Assembly (NCBI RefSeq): GCF_018449725.1
Contig: NZ_JAAVVC010000001.1
Span: forward strand, 1-64,000
Direction of reading: 5' to 3'
Source: Pseudomonas sp. dw_612
GTDB taxonomy: Bacteria; Pseudomonadota; Gammaproteobacteria; Pseudomonadales; Pseudomonadaceae
Length of the DNA stretch: 64,000 nt
Part shown: positions 34,604-42,432 of the stretch, piece after piece
Layout of the letters: every line of letters starts with the position of its first letter
How positions within the stretch are numbered: the stretch's first letter is position 1
Program-made: the position numbers and the translations under genes
Notes under the pieces: generated by a model
What the model was told of the DNA's origin: nothing
Database searches by the model: none
Seen by the model: only the letters and a program-made list of their open reading frames with translations

Positions 34604-35428
34604 TTATATGACAACCGGTATTTCAACTAACGCGTCATCAACCACATACTTAACCACCACCCGATTCCGATAAAGCCGCTCACTCGCCACCAACTCACTC
34701 CCCTGCCCCTTAGTCCTGACATCCCGCCATATCTCATTCTCCCGAAACACCCGCCCACCTTCCCGTACAAACCGATGCCCAAGTTGATAAACGTGATACC
34801 GGAACTCTCTTGCCCGATCACACAACAACTCGCCTTCCAACTGCTGCTCACCGACCTTCAATTTCAACTGAAAACACCGATCCGTCGGGTTATGCAAAAC
34901 CAGATCAACATAGTTATAAAAAATCGCCGCGCCGGAGCCGAATGGAAGTACTCGCCCTTCATCAGGAAACGGATCAAAGCTGTGATTTGAGCGTTCGACC
35001 ACGATCAGCGGCGAGTGAATGGCCATCCAGTGAATCAGGTTGCTCAGTTGGCAGATCCCGCCACCGACGCCTGTGCGGGCTTCGCCGAAGGACAACTCCA
35101 TGCCTTCGACATACCCGCGCTTGCGGGTCGGTCGGCCAACCAACCGACAAAAAGAGAAATATTTACCCGGACCAATGACCACGCCATCAACAGAAGCCAC
35201 CGCCAATTTCAGATTAATAACTTTGTTGTGTTGCAGTGCAATATCAGAATCGCCGAGTTTGCGGATCAGTTTGGAAGTGTGTTTGAGGTAACGGAATGGC
35301 AACCGAGCGGTGCTCAACGCGACGGCGTATTGCCTACGGGAGAAGCGCCAGGCCAGTTGGCGGAACAGGCGTTTTTGCCACACGCGCAGCCAGTAGAGGG
35401 CTGGGTGGTAGAGGGAGAGTGGTTTCAT
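34604..35428 (-). CDS. VanW family protein
   Basis: The 274-residue product has the VanW domain: GKYFSFCRLVGRPTRKRGY, GVGGGICQLSNLIHWMAIHS, VERSNHSFDPFPDEGRVLPF and NYVDLVLHNPTDRCFQL. The family's biochemical function is not established; the name comes from vancomycin-resistance clusters. I start at ATG 35428 because the domain follows shortly after; the frame is open for 69 more codons upstream but looks non-coding. The ribosome site is weak. There is no signal peptide. Confidence 0.85.
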   Translation of the reverse strand: MKPLSLYHPALYWLRVWQKRLFRQLAWRFSRRQYAVALSTARLPFRYLKHTSKLIRKLGDSDIALQHNKVINLKLAVASVDGVVIGPGKYFSFCRLVGRPTRKRGYVEGMELSFGEARTGVGGGICQLSNLIHWMAIHSPLIVVERSNHSFDPFPDEGRVLPFGSGAAIFYNYVDLVLHNPTDRCFQLKLKVGEQQLEGELLCDRAREFRYHVYQLGHRFVREGGRVFRENEIWRDVRTKGQGSELVASERLYRNRVVVKYVVDDALVEIPVVI

Positions 35429-35510
35429 CCGTGTCAGAACGGCGGCGGCCGTTTTCTTCCTTGAATTGAAAAATGCCGCGCATCTTAACGTATTGCACTT
35501 GAAAGAAGGT

Positions 35511-35573
35511 GTTCGCCCAGTGTAATGGCCTGGCAATCCATGCACCGGTAAAGAGCCCTGACACTGGGCGAAC
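35511..35573. repeat. Perfect 13-bp inverted repeat flanking 37 bp
   Basis: GTTCGCCCAGTGT (35511-35523) and ACACTGGGCGAAC (35561-35573) are exact inverted copies upstream of the VanW-family gene. They could be a small mobile or REP-like element or an operator region. No other feature occupies this part of the 332-bp gap. Confidence 0.6.
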
Positions 35574-35704
35574 GGGAAGCATTTTAATAGAACTCGATGA
35601 ATATGTCCGTATACATAACCATGAAATTTATGCACACAACCTCAGTGGATATTTATCGATTTCAAACTTACATACATCAAACTCACCAACTGGAACATTA
35701 AAGC

Positions 35705-35740
35705 GATTATTCTTATACAAAAATCTGTACAAGAATAATC
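35705..35740. terminator. AT-rich stem-loop between divergent/convergent small genes
   Basis: GATTATTCTTATACA (35705-35719) and TGTACAAGAATAATC (35726-35740) form a 15-bp stem with one mismatch and a 6-base loop, 21 bp beyond the stop of the minus-strand periplasmic-protein gene. It may terminate that gene's transcript. The surrounding DNA (35590-35760) is much more AT-rich than the genome and holds no gene I can support. Confidence 0.45.
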
Positions 35741-35760
35741 ACTCTATATAGAGCCAATAC

Positions 35761-36345
35761 TCAACTTTCGTGTTGAGTTGTCACTTTCAAGATATCGGTG
35801 TAGGTCACGACAACACTTTGCCCGATTTTCAGGTCCTTCAATTTCGCTTGAACTTCCGGTTTTACAACGTCGACGGTTTTCGATTGGCCAGCTGGATTTT
35901 CGAAGGTGACCTGATTTTTCTTCGTATCAATGTGGGTGATTTTCAGCTGGACCTGTACCTGACGAAAGGCTTCGCCGCCGGGATTCGGGTTGTCTTTGGT
36001 GGCGCGGATTTCGCCGGTGCGTTCGGTGGACCCTGGCAGGCCTTTGTCGACGTCGGTGTCGAGGTAGGCGGCAACGGAATGGGTAACTTCAACGTTGACC
36101 TTGTCGCCGACCTTAAGGTTGCCGAGGTCCTTGGCCTTGTCGCTAAGTTGTACATGAACTTGACGGCCCTCGGCGCCTTCCAAAACAACCTGGTGTTTGA
36201 CGGCGTCGACGGCGAGGACTTTGGTGGTGACTTGATCGGCTTCTACGGCGGCGGACAGTGGAATATCGGCAGCGATGGCGCTGAGGCTGGCGGCGGAAAG
36301 GAGTGTGGCGAGGGTGATGGCCTGGGCCAGTGCGTTGAATTTCAT
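35761..36345 (-). CDS. Periplasmic hypothetical protein, 194 residues
   Basis: The product has a signal peptide (ALAQAITLATLLSAASLSAIAA without its first residues, cleavage near 22). The mature part contains two similar beta-rich segments: KVLAVDAVKHQVVLEGAEGR with LKVGDKVNVEVTHSV, and KITHIDTKKNQVTFENPAG with LKIGQSVVVTYTDI. This suggests a duplicated OB-like or small beta-barrel fold. No enzymatic motif is visible. ATG 36345 is chosen because the signal peptide begins there. It is probably monocistronic. Confidence 0.75.
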   Translation of the reverse strand: MKFNALAQAITLATLLSAASLSAIAADIPLSAAVEADQVTTKVLAVDAVKHQVVLEGAEGRQVHVQLSDKAKDLGNLKVGDKVNVEVTHSVAAYLDTDVDKGLPGSTERTGEIRATKDNPNPGGEAFRQVQVQLKITHIDTKKNQVTFENPAGQSKTVDVVKPEVQAKLKDLKIGQSVVVTYTDILKVTTQHES

Positions 36346-36431
36346 AAACAGTACATTCCCTGTGATTGATGGCAGCGCACGGCTCTGGATCAAGGGTCCG
36401 CTCCGTGCGTGCCAGTGAGCATAGACGCTGT

Positions 36432-36599
36432 TCAGGGAGTGTTCGCAGTTTCTTGCGCGGTGGATTCGCCGCTGTCGGTACCCCGGCTGTTTTCTTTGCG
36501 TTTGTTCGAATCGGTGGGGCGCAGGGCGTCGTTGTCGCGCTCGACTTCGCCCGGTGGCCGGGGTTCGTCGGGGTGTTCGGCTTCGGTGATCGGTTTCAT
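36432..36599 (-). CDS. Small disordered hypothetical protein, 55 residues
   Basis: A short frame with a good site (AGGAG, 7 bp before ATG 36599), 11 bp after the stop of the preceding 80-residue gene. The product is highly polar and charged (EAEHPDEPRPPGEVERDNDA; TDSNKRKENSRGTDSG) and likely unstructured. No function recognised. Its position and ribosome site suggest co-expression with its neighbour. Confidence 0.55.
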   Translation of the reverse strand: MKPITEAEHPDEPRPPGEVERDNDALRPTDSNKRKENSRGTDSGESTAQETANTP

Positions 36600-36610
36600 T
36601 GCGGTGCTCC

Positions 36611-36853
36611 TCAGGCTTCGGGGTCGTCGACTTCCTGGGCGACGTTCACGGCGGGCGAATCCTTGTGGGCTTGCTCGGCCTTGGCTTTCAGGGTTTGCCA
36701 TTGTTCGAGGTCGATCGCGCCCTGCCCCAGCAAGTCGTCGGCCACCCGCAGCAGTTCGCTGTAGTGGGCGTCGGGGGACTGCTGCCAATAGGCCTTGTCG
36801 TCGAACAGACGTTGCCACGTGGCGAGGTCTGGGGGTTTGAGGTCGTCGCTCAT
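36611..36853 (-). CDS. Small hypothetical protein, 80 residues
   Basis: An acidic, helical protein beginning MSDDLKPPDLATWQRLFDDK, with LLRVADDLLGQGAIDLEQWQ in the middle. ATG 36853 has AGGAG six bases upstream; the frame runs further upstream through a repeat and is not coding there. It forms a two-gene unit with the following 55-residue ORF. No family assigned. Confidence 0.6.
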   Translation of the reverse strand: MSDDLKPPDLATWQRLFDDKAYWQQSPDAHYSELLRVADDLLGQGAIDLEQWQTLKAKAEQAHKDSPAVNVAQEVDDPEA

Positions 36854-36935
36854 GACGGGCTCCTGCAGGGGCGTTCGTACGGTAGAGGGTTGGCCGACGG
36901 TTGGAGTTCCGGTGGGTTTCATCAATGCAATATCA

Positions 36936-37021
36936 AGATCAAAAGATCGCAGCCTTCGGCAGCTCCTACAAAGGAACGCGTTCTCCCGTAGGAGCTGCCG
37001 AAGGCTGCGATCTTTTGATCT
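36936..37021. repeat. Perfect 34-bp inverted repeat, GCCGAAGGCTGCGATC family
   Basis: Arms at 36936-36969 and 36988-37021 are exact inverted copies over 34 bp with an 18-base loop. The second arm runs into the stop codon of the AttH-like gene. Its T-rich flank (GATCTTTTGATCT) suggests it may act as that gene's terminator. The same family occurs at 63351-63440 and as a half copy at 20627. Confidence 0.92.
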
Positions 37022-38073
37022 CAATAACCCGTCATTTCCAGATAACCCTGCCCCGCCTGACTACCGCTCAAGCGCACCGGCCCTTCCCAATACGGAATGC
37101 GCAAATTCATCCACGCATTGGGATTCAGCGCGGTGGTGGTGATGTCGAGTTGTTTGCCGGGGATTTTGATCGACCAGCGCACCGGCATCGAATGCCCGGC
37201 GACTTTGGCGGTACCCCCAGGCGTGAGGCTGATGTCATCACCATGTAATAGCTGCGTCTGACCCTGCGCGTCGATCCAGGTACCGGTGAGGTAAGGCGCG
37301 CCGTCCTTTTGCCGCATGCGGTAGAGCATCACCTGTTCGCCGCTGTCCAGGTGCAGGGAAAACCAGTCCCAGCCGCTCTGGTTGGCGGTCAGGGGTTGGC
37401 TGCTCCACTCGCGGTCGAGCCATGCGGGGCCGCTAACCGTGTAGGTTTTGCCATCGATTTCCAGCGAGCCGTTGGCCTGGAAAAACGGCTGGCTGTAGTA
37501 GTACGACGCCTGGCCTTGCTCGGATTTCTGACTGAAACCGTTATCGCCTTGCAACACCAGTGGACGCGTTGAAGTCAGCCGCAGTTGGTAGCTGAATCCC
37601 TTGCCCCGAGCGCTGAGCTGCATGTCAGCCAAAGGACCGCTGAACCGCCAATCATCAATCCACGCCTTGAACGGCGCCACGTTCACCCCGGCTTGACCCA
37701 CGCCACCCCGAGCATAGCGTTCCGCCGCGTGATGCGCCGTGGCAGACGTTACCGCCGCATGCCCGAGCCAGATCGTCTGATTTCCCCAACCGGCCACCTC
37801 GGGTGTTGCTTTCAACGCGCTGCGAAACAACGTCCACTGCACGCCAAATTCGCGGCCCTGATCGTCCTTGAGGTTGGCGGTGACGTACCACCATTCGATG
37901 CGAAATCCATCGTGCGGCCCATGATCCGCCGGAAAGCTGAACACTCGCCCCGGCACCACCGGGGTAAACGCGGACGCCTCCCCGCCCAGACCGGCAAAGC
38001 CCTTCTCCACCGGCGCCGAGTTATCGCAGCCGCTCAACAACGCCAGAATCAGCAGCCCGACCTTAATCCTCAT
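37021..38073 (-). CDS. AttH-like lipoprotein (CrtC/lipocalin-type hydrolase-like)
   Basis: The 350-residue protein has a lipoprotein signal (GLLILALLSGC, Cys near 16) and the two-domain AttH/CrtC-like fold: GFRIEWWYVTANL, WLGHAAVTSA, FKAWIDDWRFSG, WLDREWSSQPL and WDWFSLHLDSGEQVMLYRMR. It is encoded with an ABC permease and ATPase, as in attEFGH. ATG 38073 overlaps the permease gene by 11 bp; a TTG at 38079 is less likely. The function of the system is not established; it may handle a hydrophobic or acylated molecule at the envelope. Confidence 0.85.
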   Translation of the reverse strand: MRIKVGLLILALLSGCDNSAPVEKGFAGLGGEASAFTPVVPGRVFSFPADHGPHDGFRIEWWYVTANLKDDQGREFGVQWTLFRSALKATPEVAGWGNQTIWLGHAAVTSATAHHAAERYARGGVGQAGVNVAPFKAWIDDWRFSGPLADMQLSARGKGFSYQLRLTSTRPLVLQGDNGFSQKSEQGQASYYYSQPFFQANGSLEIDGKTYTVSGPAWLDREWSSQPLTANQSGWDWFSLHLDSGEQVMLYRMRQKDGAPYLTGTWIDAQGQTQLLHGDDISLTPGGTAKVAGHSMPVRWSIKIPGKQLDITTTALNPNAWMNLRIPYWEGPVRLSGSQAGQGYLEMTGY

Positions 38074-40534
38074 GGGCAAACGTCCTCAGCAGATCCGCCG
38101 GTTGGGTGCGGTACAACGTGTACAACGGCCACGCGGAGGCCAGCAAGGTGGCGAGCAACGCCAGCCCCATCAACTGCAACAGTTGCAGCGGAAACACCCG
38201 CAGCGGCAGTCGCCAACCGAAGGCCTGGACGTTGACCACCGTGTCCAGGCACCACGCCAGCGCGATGCCCAAGGGCAACGCCAGAATCAGTGTCAACAGC
38301 GCCAGCAGCCAGGTTTGCCCGAGGTTGAGCAGCATCAGTTGCCGCCGCGTTACGCCCAGCGCCCACAGCGGCGCGAGTTGCCCGAGGCGGCTTTGACTTT
38401 GGGTCAGCAGACTGATGAACAGCGCCACGCCCGCGACGCCGAGGGTCAGGCTGTTGAGCGCGGCGGTGGCGGCGAACGTGCGTTCGAACACTTGAGTAGA
38501 CCAGCCCTTGAGCCGCGCCTGATCGACAATCCGACTGTCGTCGAGGGCGAAGCGATTTTGCAGTGCGGTAAGGAATGGCGGAATGGCCGCCGGGTCGATG
38601 CGCAGGTTAAAACGGTTCGGTGTGAGTTGCGGCCAGCCGCGCAGCAAGTGGTTGACGTTGACCAGCACATGGCCCTTGGGATTGCCGTAGTCGGCGTAGA
38701 TGCCGACAACCCGTGGCGACCACGAACCGTTGGGCGTCGGGATCGTCAGGTGATCGCCCAGTTGCACTTTCAGGCGCCGCGCCAGTTGTTCGCTGAGCAT
38801 CACCGTGTCGTCCTTGGCCAGGCGCTCCCACGGGTTGTCGCCCAAGGCTTCGAGCAGCGGCCAGTGTTGGCGATAGTTCGGGTGATCGATCACGCCATAA
38901 ACGTCCGCCGGCCAGCCTTGCAGCTGGATCGACACTTGCCAGCTGGGCAGCACCGCTGTGAGCGGCGGCTGCTGTTTGAGCCAGGTGTGCAGTTCGCGGG
39001 CCTGGGCCGGGTTTTGCGGGTTGAGGTAGAGCTCGGCGGTCAGGCGTTGTTCGAGCCAGTCGCTGAAGGTCTGGCGGAAACCGGCGGTCATGCTGCCGGC
39101 ACCGATGTTCGCCGCCAGCGCCAGCAGCAACGCCATCAGCGCCAGGCTCAGGGCCGGCAGTTGCTGGCGGCAATCGGCGAGAAACCATTGCCCCAGCACC
39201 GAGCGACTGCGGTGCAACACCAGATTGAGCACGGTGTTGAGCAACACCGGCAGCGCCAGTGCCGCGCCGAGCAACAACGCGGCCATCAGCACAAAACCGC
39301 TGGTCAGACTGTCGCCCCAGATCAATGCCAGCAGTGCGATCAAAGCGGCAATCGCGGCGACCCAGCCCTGACGCCGCAACCACCGCGCATGGGCCTGATG
39401 CCAGGCTTGCGGATTGGCCAGGGCCAGCAACGGCAGACGCGCTGCGCGCAACAGGCTGTTGGCGCCGGCCAGCAAGGCACCGAGCAGGCTCAGACCGATA
39501 CCGCTGAGCCACCACAACGGACTCAAGCTCAACTGCCCCGCCACTTCGGCGCCGTACAACCCGCGCAGGCTGGCGGCGACATCGGGCAACAGCACGCTGG
39601 CCAGCAGATAACCGCTGACGACGCCGGCGACGCCACCGATCAAGGCCAGACCGCCCAATTCGACCGTGAGGCCAGCAATCAACATCCGGGCACTGACCCC
39701 GCAGGCGCGCAGGGTTCGCAGCAAGCCTCGGCGTTGCTCCAGTGCCAGGCCAATCGCCGCGTGGACGATAAACAGGCCGACCACGAATGACAGAAAGCCC
39801 AAGGCATCAAGGTTCAAGTGAAAGCTTTCGGTCAGGCGCGCGAGGTTGTTTTCTTCGCCACTGGTCTTGAACTGGAGTTGGCCTTTGAGATGTTCGGGCA
39901 GAGTCGCGGAGAAATCCTTGGGCAGCAGCAAACGAGAGACTTGATCCGGCAGGCCGAGGATCTGCTGGGCGAAGCCGATGTCCACCAGCAACATGCCGGG
40001 GGCCATGTCGGGCTGGGCGTGCAGTGGCGGCAAGGTCTGCCCGCTCTCCGCCACCGGCGTTTCACCTTCGCGCAAACCCAAGGCTTGCAAGGTCTGCGGC
40101 GCAATCCAGGTACGCCCCGGCGGGCTGAAGAATTCGACGATGCGCTCCATCGCCAACGCCTGCCCCGCCACCGCCGAACCGGCGGGCAGTGACACCGGTT
40201 CGATGCCCATCAACTGCAAACGCTGATCGTCGTGGCCCTTGAGGGTCAACCGACCTTGCAGCACCGGCGATACCGGCCAGCCTGCCCGACGCAGTTCGAC
40301 AAACACTTGCTGGGAAAACACCCCGCCACCGGATGCACTCAGGCTGGCCTGGGGTTCGCCGCCGATCAATTGACTGGCCCGGGCGTAGCTTTCCCGCGCC
40401 TGACTGTTCAGCGCCTGCACGCCGGTCAGCAGACTGGTGGCCAGCCACAACCCGGTCAGCACACTGAAAAACTGCACCGGGTGCTGACGCCAATGGCTCA
40501 GCAGCGCGCGCAGGGTTTCGCGAAAGACCCGCAC
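38063..40534 (-). CDS. FtsX-like ABC transporter permease (AttFG-like)
   Basis: An 823-residue MacB/FtsX-type permease with an N-terminal membrane helix, two large extracytoplasmic domains, three core helices in the middle (ALGFLSFVVGLFIVHAAIGL; LALIGGVAGVVSGYLL), further helices and a C-terminal FtsX block (SLTLGVAGVALFISLLTQ; LLALLTLILALPLGIALAW). It is effectively two FtsX units in one chain. The start is uncertain: GTG 40534, just after the ATPase stop, gives the usual N-terminus MRVFRETLRALLSHW; ATG 40567 would add 11 residues and overlap the ATPase gene. It forms an operon with its neighbours. Confidence 0.88.
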   Translation of the reverse strand: MRVFRETLRALLSHWRQHPVQFFSVLTGLWLATSLLTGVQALNSQARESYARASQLIGGEPQASLSASGGGVFSQQVFVELRRAGWPVSPVLQGRLTLKGHDDQRLQLMGIEPVSLPAGSAVAGQALAMERIVEFFSPPGRTWIAPQTLQALGLREGETPVAESGQTLPPLHAQPDMAPGMLLVDIGFAQQILGLPDQVSRLLLPKDFSATLPEHLKGQLQFKTSGEENNLARLTESFHLNLDALGFLSFVVGLFIVHAAIGLALEQRRGLLRTLRACGVSARMLIAGLTVELGGLALIGGVAGVVSGYLLASVLLPDVAASLRGLYGAEVAGQLSLSPLWWLSGIGLSLLGALLAGANSLLRAARLPLLALANPQAWHQAHARWLRRQGWVAAIAALIALLALIWGDSLTSGFVLMAALLLGAALALPVLLNTVLNLVLHRSRSVLGQWFLADCRQQLPALSLALMALLLALAANIGAGSMTAGFRQTFSDWLEQRLTAELYLNPQNPAQARELHTWLKQQPPLTAVLPSWQVSIQLQGWPADVYGVIDHPNYRQHWPLLEALGDNPWERLAKDDTVMLSEQLARRLKVQLGDHLTIPTPNGSWSPRVVGIYADYGNPKGHVLVNVNHLLRGWPQLTPNRFNLRIDPAAIPPFLTALQNRFALDDSRIVDQARLKGWSTQVFERTFAATAALNSLTLGVAGVALFISLLTQSQSRLGQLAPLWALGVTRRQLMLLNLGQTWLLALLTLILALPLGIALAWCLDTVVNVQAFGWRLPLRVFPLQLLQLMGLALLATLLASAWPLYTLYRTQPADLLRTFAHED

Positions 40535-40535
40535 T

Positions 40536-41204
40536 TCAGCGCACGTCCGCGTCAACCAGACGGCCATGGTGCAACACCACCTTTTCCGCCAGGCGCGCGG
40601 CCACCCGTGGGCTATGGGTGACCATCAACAACGTCGTCGGCGTGTCGTCGAGCAGTTCCAGCAACAACTTCAATACGTCATCACTGGTGGCTTCATCGAG
40701 GCTGCCGGTGGGCTCGTCCGCCAACAGCAGTTTCGGTTGCGAGGCCAGGGCCCGGCCGAGTGCAACCCGTTGCTGTTGGCCGCCGGACAATTGCTCCGGA
40801 TAGCGCCGCAGTAAATCGCCCAGGCCCAGACGCCGCACCAGATGCGCCTGCCAACGGGCATCGTGGCGCCCGGCCAGACGTGCCTGGAACGCCAGGTTGT
40901 CCTCCACCCGCAAACTGCCGATCAGGTTGAATTGCTGGAACACCAGGCCGATTTCCGTGCGTCGCCAGTTCGCCAGTTGCCCTTCGCTCATCTGCTCCAG
41001 CCGATGCTCGCCGCTGCTGATACTGCCGCGATCGACCTTGTCCAGCCCGGCGATCAGGTGCAGCAACGTGCTTTTGCCGCTGCCCGACTCACCCATCAAC
41101 GCGAGGCTGCTGCCGGGTTTCAAGCTGAGGTCGATGCCTTGCAGTACCGGCAGCGGACCTTGGGGGGTGGCATAGCTTTTGAAGACGCCCTGGACCTGAA
41201 GCAT
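40536..41204 (-). CDS. ABC transporter ATP-binding protein (LolD/MacB/AttE-like)
   Basis: The 222-residue ATPase has Walker A GESGSGKST, the Q-loop FQQFNLIG, signature LSGGQQQR, Walker B LLLADEPTG and H-loop MVTHSPRVA, all intact. It is the typical partner of FtsX/MacB permeases and is encoded immediately before one. ATG 41204 follows CAGG; the frame extends 10 codons further upstream. These mechanotransmission-type ABC systems often act on lipoproteins or periplasmic substrates; here the substrate may be linked to the AttH-like lipoprotein. Confidence 0.93.
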   Translation of the reverse strand: MLQVQGVFKSYATPQGPLPVLQGIDLSLKPGSSLALMGESGSGKSTLLHLIAGLDKVDRGSISSGEHRLEQMSEGQLANWRRTEIGLVFQQFNLIGSLRVEDNLAFQARLAGRHDARWQAHLVRRLGLGDLLRRYPEQLSGGQQQRVALGRALASQPKLLLADEPTGSLDEATSDDVLKLLLELLDDTPTTLLMVTHSPRVAARLAEKVVLHHGRLVDADVR

Positions 41205-41390
41205 GGGAAAACCTGATTGATGAGCGTGGTGCAAGGATAGCGGACTCGCCTGAGCCCATAGACTACCTGTTAATACTTCCAGTAGCGGCCGATCAGAGGC
41301 GGGTATCTAATATCGTCACACAAAGAGTGTTTGATACCGAGGAAAGTCCCCCATTGCACCATGGCGTTGCGCAGGACAGGTGCCAGGATC

Positions 41391-42296
41391 ATGAACACTT
41401 CTGTTGGCAAATACTTGCGCAAGCCGATAGTCATCGGGATTGTCGAGGTCGGACGCGAGCCAAACTGCATGGCTCTCGCCGTCCACAGCTCAATCGCCTG
41501 CGTGTGCAATACCGATGACGGCACGCTGTCGCTGCTCGACACCCTTGCCCTTCGCGTGATCAGCGTCATAGCGCTGCCGATCCAACCGCTGGCCATCGTT
41601 ATTGATCCCACGGACACTCGGGCCTACGTGACCGGGCAGGGCAAACCGCTGGTGGTGGTCGTTGATATTCCGTCGCGCCAGATCATCGGCGAAATCGCTG
41701 CCAGCGAAGGGCATGCGATGGCGCTCAATGCCGAGGGCGACCGGGTGTATATCAACGCCAATCGCCAGTTTTGTGTCATCGATCCGTTGGCCGGGGAGCG
41801 GCTGGCGTGTATCGACACCGGCTCATTGACCAGCGCCGCCGTCCTCGGTCACGACGGTCGCCTGTTCTTTTGTGACTACCTGCACCACGAACTGAAAGCG
41901 ATGAATACGGTAAGCGGCGAGATCGCCACGGTCCTGTCGCTGCCCGAGCCGTTTGAAGAGTTCGCCCTCAGTCCTGCGGGGGACTTCGGGTATGTGCCCT
42001 ATCGGACCACCGAAGGTGTCGTCGCGAAGATCGACCTGTCGAGCTATGCCATGGCGGACCTGTTGCCCATCCCTGCACTGCCCCACGGTTTCACCCTCAG
42101 CCCGAACGGCGGTCTGGCGTGCTGTTGCAGTGCAGCAGAACGGAGCGTTTCAATCATCGACACCGGAACGTGGCAGGTCGTCAGCCGCTTCAAGGCCGGT
42201 CGGTATCCGCAGAGTCCGGTGTTCAGTGCTGATGGGAGGCGTCTGTATCTGTGTGATTCATCCGGGGATGCGGTTTGGGTGATTGCGTTGGGTTGA
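41391..42296 (+). CDS. YVTN-type beta-propeller protein
   Basis: The 301-residue product consists of repeated beta-propeller blades typical of YVTN/SMP-30-like proteins: PLAIVIDPTDTRAYVTGQGK, AMALNAEGDRVYINANRQFC, EFALSPAGDFGYVPY, GFTLSPNGGLACCCSA and SPVFSADGRRLYLCDSSGD. No signal peptide is evident. ATG 41391 lies four bases after AGGA; the frame is open for 20 more codons upstream. Such proteins bind ligands or proteins; no specific role can be read. It is divergent from the ABC operon. Confidence 0.75.
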   Translation: MNTSVGKYLRKPIVIGIVEVGREPNCMALAVHSSIACVCNTDDGTLSLLDTLALRVISVIALPIQPLAIVIDPTDTRAYVTGQGKPLVVVVDIPSRQIIGEIAASEGHAMALNAEGDRVYINANRQFCVIDPLAGERLACIDTGSLTSAAVLGHDGRLFFCDYLHHELKAMNTVSGEIATVLSLPEPFEEFALSPAGDFGYVPYRTTEGVVAKIDLSSYAMADLLPIPALPHGFTLSPNGGLACCCSAAERSVSIIDTGTWQVVSRFKAGRYPQSPVFSADGRRLYLCDSSGDAVWVIALG

Positions 42297-42319
42297 CTGC
42301 TTACTGGCACACACGCACC

Positions 42320-42409
42320 TGTGGGAGCGAGCTTGCTCGCGATAGCGGACTGACATTCAACATTAGCGTTGAATGTTAAACCCTCATCGCGAGCAAGCTC
42401 GCTCCCACA
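42320..42409. repeat. REPIN (inverted REP pair), GAGCTTGCTCGCGAT variant
   Basis: Exact inverted 24-bp arms at 42320-42343 and 42386-42409 lie between the convergent propeller-protein and transferase genes. The spacer itself contains an 8-bp inverted repeat (CATTCAAC/GTTGAATG). Confidence 0.9.
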
Positions 42410-42432
42410 TGGTTTTGAGGTGCACTCGAGAA

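Noticed and set aside
38072..39790. 572-codon plus-strand frame opposite the FtsX-like permease
   Set aside because: Gln/Arg-rich antisense translation of a helical membrane protein; no recognisable domain.
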